Assembly (NCBI GenBank): GCA_963921505.1
Contig: OY997385.1
Span: 5,994,501-6,058,500, forward strand
DNA length: 64,000 bases
Origin: Phakellia ventilabrum
Lineage: Eukaryota > Porifera > Demospongiae > Axinellida > Axinellidae
Direction of reading: 5' to 3'
Shown: one piece after another, positions 33,414 through 45,271 of the stretch
Layout: each line of letters starts with the position of its first letter
How positions within the stretch are numbered: position 1 is the stretch's first letter
The notes under the pieces: model-generated
Database searches by the model: none
The model's input: the letters and a program-made list of their open reading frames with translations, nothing else
What the model was told of the DNA's origin: nothing
Made by a program: the position numbers and the translations under genes

Positions 33414-33658
33414 CAAGGAGTACAGCCTGTCTCTCCACTGTGACTCTCCCGTTGCAGCCATGTCTGATCACTGAAAATATGTTGCAGGTAGAGAAATCAA
33501 TCTCCGAAAGACCAGTTGCTGGCTCACAAAAATACCCCTGTCTCGCCCCGTCCAAACTGGTCTTTCGGAGATTGATTTCTCTACCTGCAACATATTTTCA
33601 GTGATCAGACATGGCTGCAACGGGAGAGTCACAGTGGAGAGACAGGCTGTACTCCTTG
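33414..33658. repeat. 245-bp hairpin with 104-bp arms
   Basis: Arms 33414-33517 and 33555-33658 are reverse complements without visible mismatch, around a loop of about 37 bp. The arms include GGTAGAGAAATCAATCTCCG. The hairpin lies in the enlarged intron 5 of carotenoid oxygenase copy 1; the sisters lack it. The perfect match indicates a recent origin. Confidence 0.92.
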
Positions 33659-35270
33659 TACCACAGTCAAAAGGTGATAAACAACAAATTAAAGATAGCT
33701 ATATAGCCTAAGGGTAATAAGACAACTCAAACTCAATCCAAGTACTTTTATAGCTATATAAAATCTCCATGATTGCTCCGGATCCATGTTTGCATGTTAT
33801 TATGAATGCACAGCAGAAATAAGCTACAATATTATATGCATAATTAAGTCCTGTGAGTGTGTAAACAAATTCCCCTCTAAAAAGTATGTTACAGGGTATA
33901 GCTATGTCTACAGTATACCTTTACCGGTCTCTTCAGGTGGGGGGATTCTGATAATGTTGTAGTAAGCAGATGTTGTGAATGAGTTGCCCAGGTTGAATGT
34001 GGTGCCGTCAGGCTCATAGTGGGCATGGGCAGTGGCCGTGTTGACTGCAACGTTCTTTGAGAGCTGCAGCTGTGGAACGATGCAGTGAAAGTAGTCCTGC
34101 TCTTTTCTTTCAATATTAAAAACTAGCTACCTGGGCATTTATTTGTAGCTACCCATGCACCTGGTATTAAAGATCACTTAATAGCTTAATTTTGAATTAG
34201 CTGTGTAAAGAGCACTCATTTGCATTCACCCTATCTTTTGTTTCCAAGGTCTCTGGATCAAAACTATGGACAAAATCTGTTTCAGACGAGGCCACAAGGC
34301 CTCCTCCCACCGGGTAGATGTTGATGACATCATTGTCAGACACGAAATTGTTAGGCGATAGCTGACCAAAGTAAGAGGCGATGCTGCAGTGAGAACAATG
34401 ATACTGCAGTCCTTGATTAATAATTTACACACTTGTCTCATAATTGATTGAATACTGCGGCTGCAGTACGTTTCTCTGCACGTACCGGTGAAATATAGTC
34501 TTGCAAGGATCTGGAAATGCCACGGTCCCCAGTTCACTGACAACTATCCTGTTGGCAGCCATGTTCTTCTTATAGCTCTGGCTCTGTAGGAAACGGCTTC
34601 GGTAGCTAACTCTCCCTATTTGAATAGAAGGGTATGTACATTTGTGAAGCCTGTAGCTTAAGTAACAATACAGCACCAGTCTAGTATAGCCATTAACCTC
34701 GTACCCATGCAGGCCTTCCATGCCATCAAAAAGCTTTTTAACCCACCATTAAATGCCCATTTTATCTCGCAGCCGTGGAGAAAATTCAGGGATTGAATTT
34801 AACAGGTTCTGCATGCATAATTGGAAGAAGAGTCATGTACAGTGTGCTATATATAAGTGACAAAAGCTAGGTCCATGAATGAGGCTAGTCTTGCAAGCCA
34901 GACTAGAATGAGGCTACTGGATCAAATCATACACAATTTTATGACTGTGGTTGACGATTGAGTGTTTCATTATAGAGTGCCTGGCATAATTTAATTTAGC
35001 TCACCATCATCAATAGTGAAGCTGTGCAAGAGAGCAAGGCCATCAAACCAGTGGTTGTATTTGGTGTCTCCGACTTCAAACATTCCTGGGCCATTTCGTA
35101 CGAGCCTTCCACTTAGCCAGGAGGGAATGCTACCTGAGTAACACGATTCAAGCCAATTGAAGTGAATGAACTCTGACTATATGATCTGAAGGTAAATTAT
35201 TATAAACTCAACAGCGGGTTCGGTTCTTGTTCTGACATACTTTGGTGATTGTCTGAGGCATCTTATAATT

Positions 35271-35508
35271 CTAATACCCATGAAGACACTATATACAGTC
35301 ACGCTGCAAAAACTGCAGGGGTGAAGCAGTCTTGTCACAGTCCCAGGCCTGCATGCACCCAGATTTTGTTGCTTGCTGCACTGGGAATGCTAATACCCAT
35401 GAAGACACTATATACAGTCACGCTGCAAAAACTGCAGGGGTGAAGCAGTCTTGTCACAGTCCCAGGCCTGCATGCACCCAGATTTTGTTGCTTGCTGCAC
35501 TGGGAATG
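35271..35508. repeat. Perfect tandem duplication of 119 bp
   Basis: Units 35271-35389 and 35390-35508 look identical base for base. The unit spans CTAATACCCATGAAGACACT to CTGCACTGGGAATG and includes one foldback half (TCCCAGGCCTGCATGC). It lies in the first intron of carotenoid oxygenase copy 1. Confidence 0.92.
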
Positions 35509-36234
35509 AGGCTAGCTGAAAGTGTTGCCCGCTTTCGATTTTGCAACCGCATGCAGACCATGGTAGCACAACCCATGCGCATGCATAGATACTTTATCTT
35601 CGCTACTATCTGCGATTTGATGGCCCTCCCTTGGAGCACTGAGTGACCTACCTTTAATATTTCCTTCCACGGGACTTCGCTGTTCTTTGACAGTCTTGTA
35701 AAGGTTGCCATGCACATGGTTGCAAAAACCAACGTTCTGAGAAGATAGACGCGGAGAGCATTGAAGCTGCGACCCCTGGTACCGGTCACGGAACACTGTA
35801 GTCCATAGCCAACTAATGACTCCCACCGCGTTAGAAACAAGGTATAGAAAACTGGTCTTAATTAGACCAGACCAACTCCATATATAGAGACGCCATGGCA
35901 GTGGTCCTAGTAAATGCGGCCGTTCACTGACTTCGTTTTGTGCAACCGCAATTGCAATTTGGCCAAGCACGTAATTTCGCATCCATTTAGCCCGAGCCGC
36001 TTTCATCCAGCGCACATATTCATCGCGTGATCCACCTCGTCCGTACTGTACTCAGGCATCTATGGATGTGTACGCCAGTGCATGGTAGTTCTAACACCGC
36101 AACTCATTTTGTCTGGCATTATAATGCACACAACTTTACAAACTCAGATTGCATTTCATACCACAAGCATGGGAACACACGTATGACTGCACTATGAATG
36201 ATTGAGAAAGCTGCTAAGAATAGTATAAGTTAGT

Positions 36235-39200
36235 TCACACATTTGCTGGAATGAAGATGCCATGGAAATCTTTGTGCATCTCAATTCCTGGGAACTCTGC
36301 CCGTCCGACCTCCTCCATGCTCCTGGCGTCCAACACCAGGAGGAAGGGGGCCCTGCCTGGGACACGGCTCAGCACCGCAGACAGTAAAATACCTATCATG
36401 CAGGAAGGCAGGATAATAATTTGCTAGTACCAGAATCAGCATGCATCATTCTTTCACCTGGCTTGATATCACCTTGCATGTAAGAGATATGTACAGGCTA
36501 TTTTGGCACTAATGCCAAAGTTCAGAGGCACATAGCTCCAAAACTAGTACTGCATAAGCATGAGCAGTAGGAAAGGAATTTTTTTATTAGTAAATATTGG
36601 GGGGCTTTGGAAGAGAGTATTGCATACTGATGTAGCCTATTTTGTCCACTTCCATCATGGGGTCTCCAAGATAAGCTAAGGCTGCTTCTCACCTGTCTCT
36701 TTGCCTTCATCAGGCAATTAGCAGCCAGCAATATATGCCTTCACTGCAGACGTCCCCACAGCAACACTGCTCTAGAACACTTATATAGTTACTTGAGCTT
36801 GCTGCAACGGTTTTGCCTACATCCACGCACTCTTTCAGGCTAAATGAATCCATACCAGAGACCTTGCAACATGTATGAACACAGTAAATATACCAAACCA
36901 AAGAGCTAAGCCTGCTGGCTTCAGAACAGTTTTTGAGTATAGCTAGCTACAATTAACACAGGATTAGTACAGTTACCAGGTAAACATTCATAGCTACAAC
37001 TGGCAAGTTATACTCCACTTGCCATCATCTTCCTCCTGTGCTCCAGGTCGGGCAGCAAAAACTGGCTCAGAGGGATAGTATTCCTCCTCCTGCCATAACT
37101 TTACTGTCTTGGTTGTGATATCCAACTTGACCAGCTGTTACAGTAGAGGGGATACACAGTAAAATGGCATGACAAGCCTGAATATGATGTTTATGAGACT
37201 TACTGCAGTCCAGTCGATGGATAGTCCATACGCAAAGCTGTACTTCTTGCCATTGTAGCTACCATAATTGATTTGTGGCAAATCAAAACCTGTACACCAT
37301 TGTATACAAGAAGAAAACCAGATAAAGTGCTTCATAGCTCCCCTCTCCCCTCCTGATTATTTCCTACCCATTGGCGATATTCTGTCATAGTCGCACAAAA
37401 CCGTTCCATCAGCCTGAAGCACTGCTTTGGCACTTGTGTGGTCCAGTGTGACCAAGTTTTCACCTTGCGGCTGAAAAAGAAAGAGTACACCATCTCCTAC
37501 AGCTTCAGGACTTTCAATGTGGAAATAATTAACATGTTACTCACCCTCTTACTGAGGTTCAGCGGAAGTACGTAACGCCTCACTGAAGGTTTCAGTGCTT
37601 CTAACAGCTTGACATAGGAGCCATTTAATATACTGTCAACAGACATACAAGTATAGGCGTCAGGGTCCTCATAGCAGCACATGTCCATGACAAGGTGATC
37701 TGTGATTGACATGTAAATCGTAGAAGAGTTCACTACATGCACTGTCGATAAGACATGTACACTCCCTAGCTAGCACTGCTGACCTACCATCATCCTCAAA
37801 AGTATTGATGTGATGAAAGACAAAGAAAGGTTCAGCCCAGTATTTGTTTTTGACCACCTCCTGTGTTTCTCTGTCGACCACATGAATCTGTGTCTACATG
37901 ACAGTAAACACACATCAACTGTTATCGTTGGCGCCTGCAGGCCAAGGCACTGGCCAGGTTATTTTAGGCTCTCTATATACCGGTAGTGCTACATATAGCT
38001 ATGATGCATCACTAATCAATAGTATCACTGTTATCATAACCTCTTTTGTCCGGGTACCTACACAACTCTGCAGGCACTGATGAATATTTGAAAATAGCCT
38101 ATGCAGTTTAAAGATAATGGTGTTATTTCTACAATATCACAGGTATTTGGCCAATTAGCATAACCAGACCATTTAGCATATAAACTGACCTTTTCGTCTG
38201 GAAGATGTTTAAAAAACTTTAGTGTGGGCACTTTTCCTCCCAATAGCTGGCTACGCAAGAGGCCTGGAATATCAAATACCATTGGCTGTTCCAAGAAAGC
38301 GAAATGGCTTTTAGTCATTCCAAAGCTGTAGGTGCATGCATGGGTGGATAATCATTGCTATAGATATAATAGATGTCTGTACATTTGATTACCTGTGATA
38401 GTACCCCGGTCTGCTTTTCCATTTAGAAGGAATGCTGCAAAGAACTTCTGCCCCTTTCAGTAACTGTTGATCTGATACTATGGGAGTTAAAGGTGTATGT
38501 AATCATAAAAATATAAAATACACATCTTTTGGTTGATAGGGATGCTCATGCAAGTACACTATGAATACACTAGTCTACACAATGTCTTACTTGTACCAGT
38601 CTTCTCAGGTGGGGGGATCCTGATAATGTTGTAGTGAGCAGATGATTTGAAAGAGTTTCCCAGATTGTATGTGGTACCATCATGCTCATAGTGCGGATGG
38701 GCAGTGGCCATGTTGACTGCAACATGCTTTGAGAACTTCAGCTGTATTGTGTGGAATAGCAAGTGATCACGTCAGAAGATGAGTGGTGTTATACATAAAT
38801 TAGCAACGATATCGATGGTATACATGTAGTGATAGTAAATATGTAGGAGCTTGGAACCGCTATATAAAAATGTATTGTCTACTACCATCAAAGATCTAAA
38901 ACAGTACAAGCTAAAGTTTTGATGCTTACTCTCTCCTTTGTCTCCAAGGTCTCGGGATCAAAACTGTGGACAATGTCCGTTTCAGTAGCAGCTACAAGGC
39001 CTCCTCCCACTGGGTAGATGTTGACAAGGTCATTGTCAGACATGTTGTCAGGTGATAGCTGACTGAAGTAAGAGGCCATCCTATAGGCATGCATGCATGG
39101 ACAACAATGAAGGGAAGCAGTACTCAACTTTGAAGGACAATGGTGATAGCTATGTCTTGGTCACTAGTGCCTGCATAGTCATTTACCGGTAGTAAGAGTG

Positions 39201-40735
39201 GGTATTAAACTGCATGGGGTTATCTTAACTTTACTACGTAGCTAGTATTATACTTGAGATAAAAGTTTATGTGTTCGTTAAAAGGGGCTGTTTGGCTGCA
39301 CCATTTCTCAAGTTAGAAATTCAGAAAAGGCCCTACCTGAGGGAACTATAACATGGGTGGAACCATCCTCATCAGCAGAAACTAAGAGAGACCTCACAAC
39401 TCTCCTCCATTTCCTAGCTTTCCTCACCTCTCTGTCAGCCGGATGTCTATTCCATCACTATAGTTCACTGCATGCATGTGTAATGCTGGTTGTACGCTGG
39501 CTAGCACTTACAATTCAATTAGCTAATGGTGCATAAAACAGTCTTAGTTGTAGCCTTTGAGAACACCACACTTGAGTCAATCATCGCTCCATGAACAACA
39601 GTACATGTACATTTATATGCATGCTGCAATAGCGGTGCTTCTTGTAAGTAACCTAGGGGTCTCTGAACGTACCGCTGAAATATAGTCTTGCAAGGGTCTG
39701 GATGTGCCACAGTCCCAAATTCACTGACAACTATCCTGTTGGCAGCCATGTTCTTCTTATAGCTCTGGCTCTGCAGGAAGCGGCTTCGGTAGCTAACCTT
39801 CCCTGTTTTAGTAGAAACAGTATAGACCATATATAGGTGTACATTGATACCAGGAACCATACATTATAGCAAAAGGTTAGTTGCGCACTGATCTGGCTGG
39901 TTGGTATAGAAATCAGGTAAGCAGTTGCAGCTGTATATGTCTCAAATAGTATATGCCTATACATGCATTGCTACAGAGACAATAGGGATGAATGCCTTGA
40001 ATTTACTCACCTGTATAATTTACACAGTAGCAAACTATGATTGCATGTGTGCAATACTAATCTTCATTTTCAACCCCATAATTTAAAAAATTGATCTGCA
40101 AGTACATGTATTCCAACATTGAATGACTTCACTAAAGTAGTCACACATTCTACTATTAAGTCAAAAATGCTTTCCTTTATGGCTGTGACCCACTATAATG
40201 ACACTTTTTGCAGACAGTTTGAAACTGTGGGGTCAATTTTGAGCTTGCAACCACGACATAGCTATGGCATAGCTAGCTTTTTTTTGGTTAGTTAGTGCCC
40301 TGTTGAGAAAATAACTATGGGGGAACAATACAACTAGAAACCGAAAAGAAGCACTGAAATTGGAATGGCCAAACTGCTAGCATGTGCATGACTCACCATC
40401 ATCAATAGTGAAGCTGTGAAGGAGGGCAAGGCCATCAAACCAGTGGTTGTATTTGGTGTCTCCGACTTCAAACATTCCTGGGCCATTTCGTAGGAGCCTT
40501 CCACTTAGCCAGGAGGGAATGCTGCCTGAGTACACATATTAAATATTAAAACTCTCGGACGGGACTAGCATGAGCAAACATAGTGTCAGACCTAGATACC
40601 TTTGACAGTTCCGTTTATAAGAGTTGGTTGTTCTTTGACTGTCTTGCTGATGTTGCGAACGGCGTTGCAGTTCCTATTGACGAGCACGGTTCGCCTCGCG
40701 ATCGAGTGCAGCAGACTAGACTTCAGGGACGCCAT
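36235..40735 (-). CDS. Carotenoid oxygenase (BCO2-like), copy 2
   Basis: A non-haem iron dioxygenase of the BCO/RPE65 family; sequence traits sit closest to BCO2, which cleaves carotenoids in mitochondria, but the substrate cannot be read from sequence. Thirteen exons (40735-40600, 40525-40397, 39802-39673, 39080-38930, 38741-38597, 38477-38393, 38325-38190, 37893-37788, 37699-37545, 37470-37368, 37289-37204, 37134-37023, 36392-36235) join in phase to 543 codons. The first exon has an Arg/Ser-rich, acid-free start ([20 protein letters not shown]) like a mitochondrial presequence. Then come [34 protein letters not shown] and the four Fe-ligand His in TAHPHY, YYHSFGMT, FHHINTF and HKDFHGIF. The last intron must use a GC donor (GATG|GCAAGT), because the nearby GT breaks phase. 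It is the best-preserved copy, together with copy 3. Confidence 0.93.
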
Positions 40736-40891
40736 GATCTACATAACTTCCCATAACTACGAGTGACCTCTCTGTCTGCATACCGACCGGGCACGAGACT
40801 ATTACTAGCTCAGCCCCACCCCTTAGAGCCCCTGGACAATTCGCTAATTAATAAATAGGGATATGCGCATGCATTCTACACACATAGCTCA

Positions 40892-43800
40892 TTATTGCGT
40901 TGAAAATGGAACAAAGAGTCCATGGATATCCTTGTGCATCTGGGTTCCTGGGAACTCTGCCCGTCCGACCTCCTCCATGCTCCTGGCGTCCAACACCAGG
41001 AGGAAGGGGGCCCTGCCTGGGACACTGCTCAACATTGCAGACAGGAGCACACCTATCGTGAAGAGGGAATAATAGGGAATTATATACATAGGACCTGGAC
41101 CTTCCTGCTAGCCTCATACTCACCAGCTTTTTTTTGCTTCCAGTAAAAAAAAGCCCTTTTTCTTACTGGAAGCAACAAAAAAAAAAGCTGGGACGGCTGG
41201 GTACAAGGCTACCTTCCTGCAGTGTCACAAGATTTCACTGAAGCATATGTCTTTATTTCAAGTGTCACATATACTGTATAGGTGAACAGTCTACTGCACG
41301 TGTATACTCCACTTGCCATCATCTTCCTCCTGTGCTCCAGGTCGGGCAGCAAAAACTGGCTCAGAGGGATAGTATTCCTCCTCCTGCCATAACTTCACTG
41401 TCTTGGTTGTGATATCCAACTTGACCAACTGCAGAGGAGACAGGTTTATATATAAGCCTGATAGCTCACTGACATGACAGGCCTCAGGACTATCACACTT
41501 ACTGCAGTCCAATCAGCTGATACTGCATACACATAGCTGTATTTCTTGCCATTGCAGCCACCATAGTTAATTTGAGGCAATTCAAAACCTGCATAAAATG
41601 TTATGTAATTTACTTGTACAATATCATGCTTTACAGTATAGCCCATAGATAATATAGCTCCGGAGCTAGAGGAGATAGTTACGGAGCTATATTATCTATG
41701 GTATAGCCTTGTTCCCAGGCTCTCATCCCATGCAAAACAAAAACAACCAAACAACTTTCCTTTTTTATCATGCAGGGGGAGAACCTGGAAACGAGGCTGG
41801 TTTTACAGCTTCCAGACTATAATTTGGGTATATAGCTATATTGCTCCACTCATGCAGTGGTTAATTATCACCGTACCTATTGGTGATATTCTGTCATAGT
41901 CACACAAGACAGTTCCATCATCCTGAAGCACTGCTTTGGCACTTGTGTAGTCCAGTGTGACCAAGTTTTCACCTTGTGGCTGAAGAAAGTAAATTCATGC
42001 ATCACCACGCTATAAAATTGAATCCTGGATCCTAATTGATCCATTCATTGGCTGTAACTCCTCCAATCAGCACAGAACATGCATTAACATGAGCTGTATT
42101 ATGGGTTCACAACTACAATCATAGTCGTGACTCACTCTCCTACTGGGGTTCAGTGGGAGCACGTAGCGCCTCACTGAAGGTTTCATCGTCTCCTCCAGTA
42201 GCTTGATAAAGGAATCACTTAGGAGATTGTCAAAGTAATAGAGAGTGTAGACATCAGGGTCTTCATAGCAGCACACGTCCACAACAAGGTGGTCTATATT
42301 AACAAGGATACTATCGGTATTCACGCAGAAACGTCACTATATTGTAGTCTTAGAGATTTACCGTCATCTTCAAAAGCATTAATGTGATGAAATCCAAAGA
42401 AAGTCTCTGCCCAGTACTTGGTTTTGACCACCTCCTGTGTTTCTCTGTTCACCACATGAAATTGTGTCTATAGAGACCATACAGTGACTAACCTCTTCAG
42501 AACATAAGCTAGCTTGGATCTCTGTATGTAGCTCACTACTTTTAGTCTCGCCCCCAGATCTCTACTCGCCCACAGCCAACGAACGGTATGGGGACAACAG
42601 AACATGCTGACCGACCTATGAGGGATGAGACTAAACTGACGTAGTGCAGTAATTGTAAACGACTATGTCATGTGGAGAACTATTGTGGTTCTCTGTTGTT
42701 CTGCTGCAGTAGAGGTACTGCACTGCTGCTACAACCAATCCATCGATGATACTTTTTGAAAATGACCATCTCACATCACTACAAGCAAGCAAGCAATCAT
42801 TGGCATCAGCCATGTACCACTATACTACCACACATGGTACCATGAGGTAATTATTTTCTAGCTTTGCTCTGATTGGTCATCCCACATACCAGACATCCAC
42901 GTCATAGGGTCGAGTACCATGTTCTATTGTCCCCAGGCTGTTCTTTAAATTTGGCAGCGGGCGAGTAGAGGTCTGGGCATGAGACTATACTACTCTAGGT
43001 TAGTTAGATACTGCAAGTACATGTAACTGTAGTTAGATATTGTGCAGCCCTGAAGGACTTTACCACAATTATTACCTTTTCTCCAGTTTGATGTTTTAGA
43101 AACTTTTGCGAAGGTATTTTTCCTCCCAACAACTGATTGCGCAAGAGGCCTGGAATATCAAACACCAGTGGCTGCTCCAAGAAAGTGAAATGGTTTTCAG
43201 TCATTCCGAAACTGAGCGAGCAGAAAGTTACCCATTACATCCAAAATGGCATATGTGATACATCTATGCACAGCTCATTACCTGTGATAGTAGCCCGGTC
43301 TGCTTTTCCATTTAGAAGGAATGCTGCAAAGAACTTCAGCCCCTTTCAGCAATTGTCGATCAGACACTATTAGAGGAATAACTTTGTGCCATAAGAAGTA
43401 CCCATCTATATGCTTTATCAGTCCTAAGACCTAACTTTGCTCTTTAAGTATATGCATATTAGTATACCTATAGTACCTTTGCCAGTCTTTTCGGGTGGAG
43501 GGATCCTGATAATGTTGTAGTAAGCAGATGTCTTGAATGAGTTGCCCAGGTTGTATGCGGTACCATCATGCTCATAGTGGGCGTGGGCAGTGGCCATACT
43601 AACTGCAACATTCTTTGAGAGCTGCAGCTGCATGTAGAGTAATGTCTGAATTTATAACAGTGTGCTCTTTACTTCCCCTTTTTGAATCTAGCTGTGCAAA
43701 ACAGGAACAAGAAACAAGAAACAGGCTAGTACTTTACAGGTAAAAGTTCGCAGCTAATGAGCACTTTCATTTGCACTCACCCTATCTTTTGTCTCCAAGG

Positions 43801-44974
43801 TCTCTGGATCAAAACTGTGTACGAAGTCTGTTTCAGACGAGGCCACAAAGCCTCCTCCCACCGGGTAGATGTTGACAATGTCATTGTCAGATGCAGCATT
43901 CTCAGGTGACAGCTGACTGAAGTAAGAGGCTATGCTGCATGGAGAAGAATGATCGAATTAAGATAGAAACTATAGGTTACATGTGCCTGTAACAAATGTG
44001 GATAAAAAATACTTGCAAGTACACTGAGTACTACATTCAATTGTTTGGACACTGCAGCTGCAATACTCTTTGAGCTAAGCTCTTCTTCCTTTTCTCTGCA
44101 CATACCGCTGAAAAATAGTCTTGCAAGGATCTGGGTATGCCACAGTCCCAAATTCACTGACAACTATCCTGTTGGCCGCCATGTTCTTCTTATAGCTCTG
44201 GCTCTGCAGGAAGCGGCTTCGGTAGCTAACTCTCCCTATTGGAATACAAGGGTATGTACATTTGTGAAGCTTTTATATACTGTACCAGTAGCCAATAGGA
44301 GTGTTGTCGTCTTTGATAGGGATTACTATAGGATCACTTGGCTCTCATCACATGATCTCTCCATACCAGGTTAATATCTGGTACTCCGGATCCAGTTCAG
44401 GTCAGACAGCAAATTAATCCTGGTTGCAGAAGCTAATGACTGCTCCACTATCTAGTAGGCTACCCCGGTATCTAGCCGCTGGTGCATAGCGCCTAGCATA
44501 ACTTACCATCATTTATGGTAAAGCTGTGAAGGAGGGCAAGGCCATCAAACCAGTGGTTGTATTTGGTGTCTCCGACTTCAAACATTCCTGGGCCATTTCG
44601 TAGGAGCCTTCCACTTAGCCAGGAGGGAATGCTACCTGAGTAACATGAATACATCAAGCTAAGGACAACAAGGACACAGTGTTCCAGGGAAAATGAATCG
44701 AATTTTTAAACACTGACTTCAAAAAAGAGGCTAAATCTAGCTATAGCACTACCTGTGGCCCTCCCTTGGAGCACTGAGTCACTGTGATACCTTTAACATT
44801 TCCCTCTACAGGAGCTTGCTGTTCTTTGGCAGTCTTGTAAAGGTTGCCAAACGTAGTGCTGGAAGATTTACGGAGAGCGTTGAAGCTGCAGCCCTTGTTC
44901 ATAAACACAGCAGTCTGTCCGGGGTGTAGATAGCTGGTCTTAGTTAGACCGGACCAACGCCTTAGAGATGCCAT
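40892..44974 (-). CDS. Carotenoid oxygenase (BCO2-like), copy 3
   Basis: Same family and same 13-exon plan as copy 2 (44974-44791, 44635-44507, 44235-44106, 43934-43781, 43627-43477, 43366-43282, 43211-43076, 42467-42362, 42293-42136, 41979-41877, 41588-41503, 41428-41317, 41052-40892), giving 564 codons. Iron ligands lie in TAHAHY, YYHSFGMT, FHHINAF and HKDIHGLF. The N-terminus ([20 protein letters not shown]) is again basic and hydroxylated, compatible with import into mitochondria. Several exons are nearly identical at the DNA level to those of the other copies, for example the exon with [14 protein letters not shown], so the duplications are recent or the copies undergo gene conversion. 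The last intron again needs a GC donor. Introns 10 and 12 hold foldback elements. Confidence 0.93.
41109..41211. mobile_element. Foldback element (family A) with perfect 9-bp target repeats
   Basis: TAGCCTCATACTCACCAGC to GGGTACAAGGCTA with poly-A/T arms, between two exact copies of CCTTCCTGC. It lies in the last intron of carotenoid oxygenase copy 3. Confidence 0.9.
41642..41701. repeat. 60-bp hairpin in oxygenase copy 3
   Basis: CCATAGATAATATAGCTCCG and its exact reverse complement surround about 18 bp. It lies directly beside the foldback element at 41704. Confidence 0.8.
41704..41799. mobile_element. Foldback element (family A)
   Basis: TAGCCTTGTTCCCAGGCTCTC and GAGAACCTGGAAACGAGGCT form the ends. 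It lies in intron 10 of carotenoid oxygenase copy 3. Confidence 0.75.
42541..42987. mobile_element. Divergent long element related to family A
   Basis: TAGTCTCGCCCCCAGATCTC and the reverse of AGGTCTGGGCATGAGACTA form ends of about 28 bp, extending through CTACTCGCCC. It occupies 447 bp of intron 7 of carotenoid oxygenase copy 3. Confidence 0.6.
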
Positions 44975-45271
44975 TCTCCTATTTAACTAGGTAGTTGTCG
45001 ACGGACGTCACGGACGCGGCCACGTGCACACGGGCCAGCCCCACCCCCTCACGATCGGCCGTCGGAAAATCGAGGGTCTGAGACTAAGTATTATAGGGTA
45101 GCACAATATTATGGCTATACAAAGAATTATTGCAGATTACTGGCTATATAATAACAGTTGGTGGTGTCCATACAAAATGCCCTCTAATCTCATTTCCAGT
45201 CAAATCCATCAACCCAAAAAGGGACTGCATGGAACCGAGACTGTGTCTAGTCCACTGCACGGAACCAAGTC
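44975..45271. other. Gap between oxygenase copy 3 and RBM41
   Basis: Holds the promoter side of copy 3 (a GC-rich patch near 45000-45070 with GGCCACGTGCACACGGGCC, containing an E-box CACGTG) and the 3' flank of RBM41. No coding sequence is seen. Confidence 0.5.

Larger units (their letters stand above)
30674..36015 (-). pseudogene. Carotenoid oxygenase (BCO2-like), copy 1, apparently decaying
   Basis: This family cleaves carotenoids or isomerises retinoids using Fe(II) held by four His. Thirteen exon positions match the two sister genes (36015/35652, 35133-35005, 34615-34486, 34383-34230, 34069-33925, 32437-32359, 32288-32153, 32026-31921, 31860-31706, 31606-31504, 31409-31324, 31247-31136, 30828-30674). 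The four ligand His remain ([29 protein letters not shown]). Three features differ from the sisters. The ATG equivalent to theirs (35896) runs into a stop after 12 codons because of a 4-base length difference, so an upstream frame from 36015 would be needed. Exon 10 is followed by AT instead of GT. The GC donor of exon 12 reads GCTAGT instead of GCAAGT. The rest of the frame is intact and conserved, so the decay is recent, or the gene uses unusual signals. Intron 5 is 1.5 kb and holds a large hairpin. Confidence 0.7.

Noticed and set aside
35332-35646. Frame of 104 codons with an internal repeat
   Set aside because: The repeat is the 119-bp DNA duplication in an intron, not a protein repeat.
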